A stretch of DNA of 64,000 nucleotides from Hevea brasiliensis (lineage: Eukaryota > Streptophyta > Magnoliopsida > Malpighiales > Euphorbiaceae). Both the position numbers and the translations under genes were made by a program. This document shows, one piece after another, positions 10,659-22,848 of the stretch; position 1 is the stretch's first letter, and each line of letters starts with the position of its first letter. Location of the stretch: assembly GCF_030052815.1 (NCBI RefSeq), contig NC_079496.1:67073652-67137651 (forward strand), written 5' to 3'. Under the pieces are notes generated by a model. The model worked only from the letters and a program-made list of their open reading frames with translations. It ran no database searches and was not told the origin of the DNA.

Positions 10659-13600
10659 TGTAACACTTTCCCTGTAGCAACTCTGTGCATTTTACTATTC
10701 CGGTGACTGGTGTCGGTCCGGATAGTTAGAACGCCTAGAAAAATATTTAAACTAAAGTGAAGAGCTATAATTAACTCAAATATTAACAAAAAAAATTTAG
10801 AAAAAATTTTAAAAATAAAATACAACCAAGTTAAATGAGCCGGTGCCTTAGTGATGGGTAACTCAGTGAGAAGTTGCGGTTCTCACGACTAGGAGCCCTA
10901 GACCTAAGGAAAAATTCATAAAATAATTTTTGGGACTCCAAGAGAATAGTCATTGAGGTTCCTATGACATTAGAATGCCAAGAAAAAGCTTAGAAAAATT
11001 TTTCAATCAATACAGACAATTTTGGTCTGTTAAGCCAAACGGAGGGCATTTTGGTCATTTTGCCTTCAGAGGTGATTTTTGACTGACTTTTTCAGTTAAG
11101 TAAATAATTATTATAATCTAAAATATGAATAAATATTGTTAAAAATTGAATTGAAAATGAGTAGCAAAGAAAAGAAAAGAAAATGAATTAAAATTGTAAT
11201 TTTGACCTTATGCTTATGTCACTAAGCACTCTCACCCAATCACATTGTGACACATGTCCATAAACCACTTAAAATGAGTTAAATGGGCAGAAAATTGAAA
11301 TGAAAAAAATGCACTCTTATTCCTCATTTCCCATCCACCATAGCCAAGAAGCTCTCTGTCCATTTTCTCTTTTAAAGCTTGATTTTCCTAAGCTTTCTCC
11401 CCACAAAACCCTAAAACTCACTTCACTAAAAATCATTCCCATATCTTGGAGAAGCTAGTTGTAGCAAAAAGAAGAGAAAGGATTGAAGTTTTGTTACCTA
11501 GAAATTCTGCTCAAAGAGGTTAGTGTCCAATCTCCTATCTCTTTTACTTAATTCATGTTTATTGGCATGAGATAGGTAGAAAAGTGTAAGAAAAACAAAA
11601 TAAAACTTATGTATATTCATCCCTACAATTTGGGCAGCCTAGGGATGGTTAGGGTTTGATGAAATTACTTGAAACAAAGTGTTTATGAGCTGCCCATAGC
11701 ATGAGATGTGTAACACCCTCATTTTCGTAGTCCGTACGTCCTATTGTTTCGACTGCTAATGTCTACCCCAAAAAGTCAAAATATCTAGAACTACACTGTA
11801 ATGACAGTGAGGAAGTATAAAATAATGAAATATGTGATGAGAAAAATTAAGGAAAAATAAAAGAGATAAAATGTGGCTAAGTTAAACGAGCCGAACCCGT
11901 AGCGATGGGTGACCGCACCAGGAAGTTACGGCGATGACCGTTGACTAGCCCTGGACCGCAGAGAATCCAAAAAAATATTTTTGGGACATAATTAAAGGTC
12001 TACTGAGGTGTAATTGACATTAAAAATGTCAAATAAAAATTAGTAAGTCAGTATAAACGGAAAACGAAAATTAAAGAAATCGGCGATACAAGGAGTAAAT
12101 CGGTAGCACCGAAAAAGTCCGAATTTGACCCAAAGAGGGGCATTTTGGTCAATTGACACTTAGTGTTGACTTTTGACCTCAATGTCTATTAAAAATAAGT
12201 GGTATTATACTTGAAAAATATCATGAAAAATAAAAATGTGATACATTATATAAATAGTGGAAGATTAGTGGCATAATTACAAATTAAGGAACTTTGGATT
12301 ATTTAAACCATTAATCAAACTTAATGCTCCACTAAGCATGATTTATGGGACCTATATAAAGCCTTTTGGATAGAATTACATCTCATTTTCATCCTCTCTT
12401 CATCTAGCCAAAGTGAATCCACCATTGTTCCTCCATGGCTGAAGCTTCATCAACCTTCATGCACTCCATTTCTAGCCGCCTTTCCACACAAATTCCTTCA
12501 TTAATCTTTGCCTACTCAACTTCGGGAAGCTATAGGCAGCAATAAGGAGAGGATTTTATGAAGTTTGATCAAGCACAAAAAGGGTTAGTGCTTAATCTTC
12601 CCATTTTCCTTCACTAATCCTTGTATTGAGCTTTGGGTAAGCTGAATTGCTAAGAAAAATTGAGGAAAGGATTGAGTATTGGTGAACCTTAGTTTTGGCA
12701 GCCATGAAAATGCATGGTTAGTGACTTATTCTTATATTTAATGGATGGAAATTAAGGTTGATTAACTCAAATGGAAGTTGTGGTAAGTTAATATCCAAGT
12801 ATGTGCATGTTAGTGCTTGAATTAAGGGTTTGAAATGGGACCTTGATGCCTTAGCAAACTGCCATGTTTGATAGCCTATAATATCATGAATTTGTGTGTG
12901 TGAATATGAAGTTTATTAATGAAATATGATAGTGTTGAATTATGGGCAGTTTGTATAATTGCCATGGAAGTGTATGTGTAAAATAAGTGTTGATGTACAT
13001 TGAATTTGGGTGGATGTAAATGTTGAGTTTTAATGATGTATTGTGTGCATTGAGCACTTGAGTGTTCTACCCAAAATGCTTGCTAGAATTGTGTACAATA
13101 TATATAGAAGTGCCATGATTAAATGTTAAAGTATTGGGAGGAGGAGGATTGTCAAAATTGGAAGTGTGATGTTCAAATGCAGGTTGTGTATGTTGGCAGC
13201 ACTTAAATTAGGTCATAAGTGCAAAACTGTGAACCCAATTGGTATGAAGCCAATGAGGGGGTGAAACTAGACACCAAATAGGCCAACTTTCATGGAGAAA
13301 TATTGCTAAAATTCTGCCTAGAGACTGACCTTAAAAATGACCAAATCTGGAATGGCAACCTTGTAAACCCAGATTTTTGACCATATGAACAGTAGTAATT
13401 GGGATGACCATAACTCACTCAAAACAGGTCCAATTGACCTGAAATTTTTACCATGGATAGCTAAGACATAGAGCTACAATTCTTATGAAGACACCAAAGA
13501 CCAGAAATGGCCAGAACCAAGCTAAATAGCTTGTACAAATTCGGGTACCAAAACTGCCAGAACTAAAAGTGACCTAAAATTGACCAAATTTTACACTAAA

Positions 13601-16600
13601 GGTGCATTCTGTCCAGCTTTAGTAAATTAACCATATCTTGGCCTATACAACTCAGAATAACCTAAAATTTTTCCCAGAGTGCAATAAGACATAGAGCTAC
13701 AATTTTTCTTCTTTGACCAGAAGCTAAAAACCAAGAGAAATAGGACTTGAAGCTAAACTAATCTAACACACAAAAATTGAGAATTTAACAATTACATAAA
13801 ATGATGCTTGAACTAATTTGGCAATGAATGCCAATTTGTGAAAAGGGTAAATTGCATTATATTGACAGCATATTGAATTGTAAATTGTGATATGTTGATA
13901 TTAGAATCAATTTATCTATAATATCTAAAAAGGTCAACATTTTCATTAACTAGTGAATTGTATAATGACTAGTAAACCGTAAAAATAAAGAAATAAATAT
14001 TTAATCTTGTAATATATCCTAGTTTGCCTAGTTGACTAGTTTGGTTAGGTTGGCATGCCAATAGGATTTTGACAGTTGTTCTGTAAATGGCTTTACGTCA
14101 TATTGTGTTTTATGGCTTATTATGCCATACTATGATTTTAATAGCCTATGGTTATACAGATTGTGTTATTATACTCGGCTTAATGCCTGATTGATTGTAT
14201 GGCTTTTTAGCCACACTGTTTGTAGACCAGGAGATACTTTGTGACCGATGGTGTGACGGCCCGAGATACTAGGTACCCAGTGCTAGTATATCCGTTTATC
14301 CAGTATAGTCAGTGTATAGGCTACACGGGCAGTCAATTAAAACATTATTCAATTCAAGCAGTTAAGTTAAGTTAAGTATAATAAAGTTTATGTTCAATAA
14401 AATCTAGTATTGAATGAAATGAGTAAAAGAGATTAGCAATAGAAATATAACAAAAATATAATTTACAAAACCATAGAGACTTAAAAGATAACATTGTTAG
14501 AATAATTTATATACTGGGTAGTATTACTGAAAGGTTATAAATTTAGCACTTTTAAAGAGGAATAAACTTGTATATAAGATGGTTAATATTAGAAACATTC
14601 TAGTAAATCAAATTGATTATTCAATATTTAAATTATGCTCTATCCTTTCTTTATTAGTATATATTATTTCTTGTTATACTATTGCACCACTAAGCAGAAA
14701 TGCTTAGCACGATGGAATTGTTTTCTCGCGCAAGTACTGAAGGTAAAACCAGTAGACAGTTGACTGAGATTTTTGGAGTCCAGATCCACAAAAGTGTCAG
14801 AAGAGTTCAAGATTGTCACCTCCTCAGCAATGCATGTAGATAGAGCTCATTTTAAGCATGTTTTCTAATCTGTACACTATAATTACTGCTTATATTGTAA
14901 TGTGAATTAGTAACTATAATTTCATTTGTATATCCAGTACTTGATAAATTTATGTACTTAATTGGAAAATTATATAAGTTAATGAAATATAAGAATTCTG
15001 ATAATTGAATTGATTATCTAATCATAATGATTCTGAATGAGATTAAATTTGAGAAATTTTGAGACTGAATCTGAGTTTGAGAAACTAATGAGAATACCTT
15101 GAGATAGTCTAAGTTATGAATTTGAGCATATATTGAAATTATTTTTGGCAGGTTCAGAAGAACTGTTAGTTCAAATTACAGTCGGCACTCTGCTGGATTA
15201 TCATTAAAATTTTTGAATTTTCTAAATTAGTCTGATTTCGATAAACAGTAAAAATAGCCTAAACCTCTGATAAAGTTTTTAAACAAGTAAATCAAGAACT
15301 ATAATGAAATCATATAAGATTAAGTGCTTCGGCACTCCATGTGACATGCCTTGCTCGGCTACACTATAGATGGGTGAGGGGTGTTACAAGATGAGTGCTT
15401 GAACATGTAAGAGTAAGTGAAATGCAAGTGTGATGCATGAATGAGCCTTGAAAATGTGGACACTTGAACAACATTAGGGTTTGCTCATGTAATGGTATGT
15501 TAACATTGTAATGGTCAATTAGTGACCATTTGAATGTGTGTGAGAAGGAATTAAAGTGAGTAAGGAGGTTGGAGTTGAAATTAGGTGTGCTGCCCTTGGT
15601 GACCTGCAGGACTGGGTTTGAGTCCAGCAGGTTTGGGCAGCTATAAATGGAGTTTTACAAGTTCAATTGGTGCAAGGCCAATTGAAAATGAAACTAGACA
15701 CATAATGGCGCAACTTTGGTAAAGAAACCCTGCCCAGAAAACTAAACCATTGACCTAAAAATTGCCCTAATCCGGGTGACTTGAATTATGCCTGGGCAAA
15801 ATGACTAAATGAATAATATTTATTCATTTTGTCATAACTCAGTGTAGAAAGGTCCAATTGACCTGAAATTTTAACAACAGAAAGCTGAGACATAGCCCTA
15901 CAACTTTCAAGGAAACCAAACCCAAATTTTGATCATAACACGTTCAATAGCTGACCTACAGTTAGTGTACAAAACCTGCAGAATTGGTTCTACCCAGAAA
16001 AATCTGGAAAATTATAATCCGGCCAGTTATGGTGTTTAGGCCATAACTTGAGCTACAAAACTCCAAATGGAGTGATTCAAAAAGGAAATGTAACTAGACA
16101 CAATAAGAAACAACTTTCATGAAGAAAATTTTGCCAAATTCGTACTGTACAAATGATCGATAGAACAGTAAACATGAGGCTTAAAATCTGAAAATTTTGA
16201 ATAACTAACACTAAGCTTAGAAATGGTATTGGCAACCAATACCAATAATTTTAGAATGCAAAATGTGGTATGTTGGGAGTATTAGAACCAATGTACCTAT
16301 TGTCTATGCAAAAGTCAACATTTTAGTTAACTAAGGAAATCAATAGTAACACCTAAACCTAAATTTCAAGAATTGTAAAGTTTAAAAGTGTAACATGCCC
16401 TAGTACACCTAGCAAGATTGGTTTGGATAGGTTGGCATGCCAATAGGGTTCAGTTAGCAGTACTGCACATGGCACTATGCCATTCTATGATTTTATGGCT
16501 TTTAGCCATTCTGACATTGTGTTGATACTTGGCCTTGTGCCTAATGTTATTACAGCTTATTAGCTATTCTGTTGCATACCGGGAGATACATATGTGACCG

Positions 16601-17502
16601 ATGGTGTGACGGCTTGAGGTACTTGATACCCAGTGCCAGTTTACCCATTTATCCAGTCTAGTCATCCAATATAGGTTACTTGGGCAACCAAAAATGAAAG
16701 TAGATAAACTTAATGAATATAACAAGTACAAAACAAATAAGATTATAAATAATTATCGAAAAATTTTCCGCATAAGACATCAGAACATTCACTGCATATT
16801 CATTTTTTGTTATTTCTTTTTATTCTATTATTGGCACCACTAAGCATTATTGCTTAGTGCGTTGCTTTTTGCCACGCGTAGGTTCTGGAGAGACCAATAG
16901 AGAGCCCAGTAGACCACAGACTGAGTGAGACCATCTACAGCTTTGCATAGTGTCCGTATCACCTCACAGTCTTTAGTGCATTGGTAGGACACTAGGTTTC
17001 ATTTTGGTATTTTATAATTAACTTTTATTTTCTCATGTATAATTGAGACTTATGTAATGTATTTTGATATTAATGTAAATAGTGAAAATTGTGTTTATGA
17101 ATGGAACATTGAGCATTTATTTATGACTTGTATATGAATATTATGTGAAATGAATGAATGAGAAATGAAAATATTATTGAAAAATATTGAGATTTTGTTG
17201 ATGAAATGGAGTTTGAGAATGATTGAAAACATATTGGAAGTGTTTTTCACAGGTTCTGAAGAACTGTTTTCTCCATTTTTAGCCGATACTCTGCCAGATT
17301 TTCTATAAAATTTGGGAAACCTCAAATAAATTTATGATTTCAATAAATGACTTAAATGAATGATATTTCACAAATTGTACCTCATAACTATGCAAAAAAT
17401 AAATAAGAAAAAATAAAAATAATTGAAATAAAATAGGGTGTTTCGGTACACGGTGTGGCATATCTTACTCGACTATACTGTAGACGGGTAAGGGGTGTCA
17501 CA
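10659..17502 (+). repeat. T1-b 5' LTR, split by a solo LTR
   Basis: The two pieces are 10659-11708 and 15394-17502, 3159 bp together. They match the 3' LTR at 36585-39743. The break is the T4 solo LTR with TSD AGATG. A conserved hairpin lies at 16840-16857. Confidence 0.92.
11709..15388 (+). mobile_element. T4 solo LTR (Tekay-type)
   Basis: A 3680-bp LTR begins TGTAACACCCTCATTTTCG and ends GGGGTGTTACA. It is flanked by AGATG on both sides (11704-11708 and 15389-15393), with no primer site, gag or pol. This is what recombination between the two LTRs of a full element leaves behind. It contains the LTR-start block AGCGATGGGTGACCGCACC (11901-11919), a hairpin at 11924-11946, the CAGGTC/GACCTG motif at 13425-13441 and the hairpin at 14690-14707. 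The antisense sequence at 61467-64000 is a relative. Confidence 0.93.
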
Positions 17503-17507
17503 TTTAG

Positions 17508-17519
17508 TGGTATCAGAGC
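17508..17519 (+). other. T1-b primer-binding site (initiator tRNA-Met type)
   Basis: TGGTATCAGAGC begins six bases after the 5' LTR end. It is the standard plant LTR-retrotransposon site complementary to the 3' end of initiator tRNA-Met. The same 12-mer occurs at 22668 and 51600. Confidence 0.92.
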
Positions 17520-17624
17520 ACGGTTTAGGCATTTCTGGGCCTAGATTGAGTCCATACCATGCATTTCATTTGTAGGAGTCGAGGTGACACTAATGCAAAT
17601 CTGTTTGTCTTTGTTAAATAGGAT

Positions 17625-17713
17625 ATGGACCCTACATCTCAGAGGGTAGTTGAGGAGGAAGTGGAGAGTCATGCTCCACCTGCAGCAGCTGAGACTGGGG
17701 GTAGGGGAGAACC
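17625..17713 (+). pseudogene. T1-b gag, first 29 codons (interrupted)
   Basis: The ATG at 17625 opens a frame MDPTSQRVVEEEVESHAPPA, rich in Glu, Ala and Pro as Tekay gag starts are. At 17714 the solo T2 LTR interrupts. The frame resumes exactly at the second copy of the TSD (GAACC, 32027-32031), so gag was open here when the insertion landed. Confidence 0.88.
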
Positions 17714-20700
17714 TGTAACACCCCTATTTGCATAGCCTGGTATATCTTACTGTTCGGTGATTGGTGTCGGTCCGGACAACTGAGAGGATTAGAACTACAC
17801 TTAAGACAACTAGATAAGCCCTGAACACAAATAATTAGTAATTGCCAATTAGTTAAGTATAAATAAGAAAAACAGAACATAAGAAGTTAAACGAGCCAAG
17901 AGTCATAGCGATGGGTGACCTTCTCGGGAAGGACTGCGAAGTCGATTTAAACTCAAATTTTGAACTATAAAATGTGACGCTGCGGTCCTTAGGACTATTG
18001 CGAACACAATAGAAAAGAGAAAATCATGAAAAAGAACTGTTAAGCCAGTCAAATAATTAGGTCAGGGATCCGGAAGAAATATTGAATTATTTGCAAACTG
18101 GGTTGAATCGGTGAGGGGCAATTTAGTCAATTGACCCCGATAGCTTACTCTTGACCTAATTGTCAAATAAAATCAGAGAAAAAAAAAATTCGGAATCGGG
18201 AATTAAATTAAAGAACTAAAAAAATAAATTAAAAAAAAACGGAAAAGTGGAAATTGTTGACATCATGCATGACATCATGCATGATGCAATAAACACTAAT
18301 AAAAAAATAAATTTGGATAATTTGTGGTCTTCCATAAAGGATAAATTAGTAAAAGAAAAAGAAAAGAAAAAAAAAAAAAGAGGTCTTCATCTTCATTGCC
18401 GTCTCTCTCTCTCTCAAAGCTCTCTCACCCTTAAAACTCCATTAAAGCTCATTTTAAGCTTGATCAAAACCTAAATCCCACCATTGTAACACCCCTAAGT
18501 TCGGTAGTGCGTTCTGCTGTTCCAGTGACCAGTGCTGTCCGGACAGCTAGGATGCCTAGAACCACACTTCAATGAGAGTGAGGAGACATAAAATAATGAA
18601 ATACAAGAAAAGAAAGTACAAGAAAAACAAAGGAAAAATGATAGCAAAGAAATGTGATCAAGTTAAACGAGCCGAGAAACCTAGCGATGGGTGACCGCAC
18701 CGGGAAGTCACGGCGTGGACCGTTGACTAGCCCTGGACTGCGGGGAACCCTGGAAAACATTTTTAGAACTTAAATAGAACCTTGTTGAAGAATAAATCTC
18801 ATTAGAAAGATCAAAGAAAAATTAAATAATTAGTACAAAGAAAAGTGAGAAATCGAAAAATAGACAAAACCCGGTATTCAGAAATCGAACGAATAACTTG
18901 AACAGGGGCATTATGGTCATTTGACACCCCGAATTGTCTTTTGACCTAAATGTCCATTAAAAATAAATAATATTACACTTAGAAAATAAAATGAAAAATT
19001 AGTTTAATGGTACTTAAAGTAAATAGTTAAAATCATGGGTTAATGTGGGATTAAGTGAACAATTAGATTATAAAATGATTAAATTTGTGAGTGGACCACT
19101 AATGCATAAATTAAATACATAATAGGGCAGCTGTAACTCCACTAAACCAGCAGAAATATTCATCTTCTCCAAAGCATTCAAACTTGCCGAATTGAAGGAA
19201 AGGAGAAGAACTCCATGGGCGTTTGCATGCAAGCTTGATCCATCCTCCATTTTCAACTCCAATCTCTTAGGTTCCTTCATGAAACTTTGTCTACACATCA
19301 CAAGGAAGATATTGACACCAAATTTGAGAAGTTTGGTGAAGGTTTAGCAAGTTACAATTAATGGTAAGTTTACATTTTTGAGAATTCCTTTGTTAAACTT
19401 TATGTTCATGTTATGGGTGTTAGTTTTGTGAAGGAAATTTTAAAGTTTAAATAGTTATTGAGATAGCCATTTTTGGACAGCCATGGGGTCACGCATTTAA
19501 TGATTTATTATGCATATAATTGATGAGAAATAATGTTGATCATGGTGATTTAATATCCTAGTGAATTATTTCACATATATATGGTGATTTATGCACTTGG
19601 ATGGGAATTGGTAAATTGTAGGGCACTTTGATGTTGAAGGACAATTTTCGCAGCTTGGGAACACTTGAGTAAATGTATGTATTCATGGAAGTGTAGGCAG
19701 AATATTGACCTAGAAGGATTGATGGATATGTATGGAGATTGATATTGTAAAGTGTATGTAAGATTTGTAATGGTTAGTTGTGAATGTAATGGTACTTAGA
19801 ACTTGTAAATGTGAATTATATTTGGTGTGTTGAGGGTAATTGTAATCTGCCCAAAGTAATGTTAGTGTAAAGTAGAATATGCTTTTGGTAATGTACCAAA
19901 ACAGATTGGTAGAGAAGTAAACAAATTGCAAGGTAAATGTGTGTAATTGATGTGTGTTAAGCAAAGTAACCAAGGGCAGTGTACATTTTAGCCAATAAGT
20001 TTAAATGTGTAACCTCAATTGGTATGAGACCAATTGGAGGTGGAACTAGGCACAAAATGTGCCAACTTTCATTGAGAGAACATACCAAAATTCTGCTTGC
20101 AAGGTGATGTGAAAAATGACCAATTCGGATTAGGTACACTTGAGACCTAAAAACTGACCATTTGGGCAGCAGTGAGTGTTTAGGCCATAACTCACTCAAA
20201 ACAGGTCCAATTGACCTGAAATTTTGACCAAGAATAGTTAAGACCCATACCTACAAGTCTTATGAAGACACCAAAACCCAGAAATGACCAGAAGCAAGTC
20301 AAAAAGCTTGCAAAAGTTCGGGTCCAAAAACTGGCCGAACCAAAGTTGACCAAATTGACCAAAAATTGACCTAATTTGATACCAATTGACCAGCAATAGT
20401 ATAATGACCATAACTTGGTCTACTTAACTCGGATTGACCTGAAATTTTGCCCCGCGTGCAATAAGACATAGATCTACAAGTTTGTAGTTTTGACCAAAAC
20501 CCGAAAACCGAGGGAACTAGGTTGTCCGGCTAGGTCAAACTAGTATCCCGAAATCCAGCAATTTGCAATGAAATGCAAGAAAACGCAATATACATAGAAT
20601 TGAGTTTGGTAACACGTACCAAACCTAAAACCCTATCGAATGTGACATATTAATGACACGAAAACCTAATTTACCTAAAACGCATCGAGGGTTGGTATAT

Positions 20701-21225
20701 TAGGTGATTAAGCAAATAAAGGTATTCAGTGAATTGTTTATCGAACATTATCGTTAGAGGCAAATTAATTTAGCACTGAAACACTTCAAATTGTGTTTCC
20801 AGCTAACAAGGACTCAAAGAAAAGGGAAAGAAATACTGAGTCAAGACCAGGAGACAAATATCAGAGGTTTGTGCACAACAACTATTTCTTTTGAATTATT
20901 TTCAATTGAAATAAATATTGACTATTTGTATATTATTGTTTTAAATTGTGGAAATGTGTTTGATGGACACTTATTGATTGAAAAACATTGTGAATGGTTT
21001 GAAACTGTGAAAAATTGTTTGAATGATATTGATGGATACTTATTGATTGAAAAGCACTGTAAATGGTTTTTGTGGAAATTGAAGTGAATTACGAATTGTG
21101 TTGCCAATTTGTGAATGAAATTATAACTTTAGAAATTTATTGGATTCTTACGGATCATTTGAATAAAATGTTTGGAATTGTTTTGACTCACAATTGGCAT
21201 GACACTGATACTATGTTCCTCCTCC

Positions 21226-21400
21226 ATTAATGGGGTGAGTGTGATTATTCCTCCCTCTTTGACTTATCAGTCTGGGGTGAGTATGATTATGTTCCTCCCT
21301 CTTTGACTTATCAGTCTGAGGTGAGTGTGGATGAGTACTCATTATATAGCTAGCTTCCTCCCTCATTGATTTCGATTATTGGGGTGAGTGTGTCTTGTCG
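21226..21400 (+). repeat. 43-bp-type tandem repeat in T3 5' LTR
   Basis: Units contain CTCCCTCTTTGACTTATCAG followed by TCTGGGGTGAGTATGATTATG or variants, with degenerate flanking units. The 3' LTR has one more unit (27896-28110), which explains most of the 39-bp length difference between the LTRs. Confidence 0.85.
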
Positions 21401-21444
21401 TTGTGTACAACACGGCATGTACGAAAAAAATTGTGTCATGGCTC

Positions 21445-21870
21445 AAATTGTGATATTGATTGGCAACACTGTATTCTGCAGTTATTTGATCGAATTGTGA
21501 TTTTGATTTGCAACATCGTATTCTTGATTATTTGATCGAATTGTGTTATTGATTTACAAAACGATATTATTCAGTTATTTGATCGAATTGTGTTATTGAT
21601 TTACAAAACGATATTATTCAATTATTTGATCGAATTGTGTTATTGATTTACAAAACGATATTATTCAGTTATTTGATCGAATTGTGTTATTGATTTACAA
21701 AACGATATTATTCAGTTATTTGATCGAATTGTGTTATTGAATTGCAAAACGATATTATTCAGTTGTTTGATCAAATTGTGATATTAATCGGCAACACTGT
21801 GTTATTCAGTAATTTGATCAAATTGTGTATGAATTGGCAATACGGTATTCTTAAACTATTTGACTAAATT
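21445..21870 (+). repeat. 47-bp tandem repeat array in T3 5' LTR
   Basis: About nine units, each beginning ATTGTGTTATTGATTTAC and ending CAGTTATTTGATCGA. The central four are almost identical and the outer ones diverge. The matching array in the 3' LTR is at about 28167-28590. Confidence 0.9.
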
Positions 21871-22021
21871 GTGTTATTATGAATTTTGATAAGTTGTGAA
21901 TTGGAGTTTAAATTCCTTATGACATCCATTGTCTTGAATTTAACTATGGTTTTACTTATCCACTATTTATATGGTTTATGAGTTGTGATTTAAAGTTGTA
22001 TTTGGTTAATGTTGTGCACCA

Positions 22022-22061
22022 CTGAGACATTGTCTCAGCGATAGCTTTTTATTGCTGTCGC
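22022..22061 (+). other. Conserved LTR hairpin pair (T3 5' LTR copy)
   Basis: First stem CTGAGA (22022-22027) pairs with TCTCAG (22033-22038) over a 5-nt loop. Second stem CGATAGC (22039-22045) pairs with GCTGTCG (22054-22060) with one G-U pair. The preceding CACCA is shared by nearly all LTR families here. The same structure with different stem bases occurs in T1, T2 and T4 LTRs. Confidence 0.75.
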
Positions 22062-22667
22062 AGGTAGACAGACAGATAGGGCAGCAGACTAGGCTGCTAG
22101 TACCGCCAGCGAGAGATTTTTGGGTATAGTGAGTATACCGCATTTTGTATTTTGTAATGTAATGTATATTCACTGTATGTATATTTTGTTTTTGGTTTTG
22201 AGCAGTTGCAAATTCAAATTGTACCTTGAAGTTGTAAATTAATTATGAGCTATTTGACTTGTAAAAACTGTATTATATTTCCTTATCTCAGACTTTGAAA
22301 AATTTCTATGGAATTGAGTTGATAAATTGTTGTGTTGAGAAATGTATTGGAGTTGAGATTTGGAAAATTATTGAAGTGTCTTTTTACAGGTTTTCTGAAG
22401 AACTGTTTTATCCAAAATACAGATGGCACTCTGCCAAAATTTTTACAGAAATTCCAATAAATCAAATGAGTTAATTGTTTCACTTCAGTTCACAAAAGTT
22501 TTTAACACCTGTAAATAGTGCTCACCACTGTAAAAGAAGTAAGAAAAGTTTTTAAAATCCCTTGTAGTGTACTTAATGGGTTATCAGTAGACGAAGTTGG
22601 TAATTCATTAGGTATACTATGGGATCATGTTATGCCTTACAGAGGGGTAGGGTGTGACATGTTTTAG

Positions 22668-22679
22668 TGGTATCAGAGC
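22668..22679 (+). other. T3 primer-binding site (initiator tRNA-Met type)
   Basis: TGGTATCAGAGC lies eight bases after the 5' LTR end at 22659, preceded by TGTTTTAG exactly as in T2. Confidence 0.92.
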
Positions 22680-22848
22680 AAAGTTTTTAAATTCTGTTTT
22701 CACATGTTATTTGAATATTCTTTCTTCACAGTACAACTGCTCAATATCATTGTTTGATACATACAGTACATTACATTATAAATATGCACTAACGGGAGGA
22801 AATCTCCTTGTATTATTGTACAGGAGGTCTAGAATCCTCGCATTGACT

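Larger units (their letters stand above)
18485..22659 (+). repeat. T3 5' LTR
   Basis: 4175 bp, no real coding frame. The small antisense frames at 19068-20199 recur only because the LTR does. It carries 43-bp and 47-bp tandem repeats (21226-21870) and the conserved hairpin pair at 22022-22061. Confidence 0.93.

Noticed and set aside
18275..18290. ATGCATGATGCAA-type palindromes before the A-rich run in T2 LTRs as a protein-binding site
   Set aside because: Present in all T2 copies (18260, 48610, 57005) but within low-complexity sequence; no more than a repeat of CATGCATGA words.
19068..20199. Three small minus-strand frames (77, 87 and 80 codons) repeated exactly at 25745-26877, suggesting conserved genes
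   Set aside because: They lie in the two LTRs of T3, which are copies of one another; no homology or start context supports coding.
21445..21870. Regular 47-bp repeats as a CRISPR array
   Set aside because: Plant LTR context, contiguous units without unique spacers, and no cas genes.
22660..22685. GGTATCAGAGC-containing sequence as a tRNA gene
   Set aside because: Only the 12-nt primer-binding match is present, directly after an LTR; no cloverleaf.
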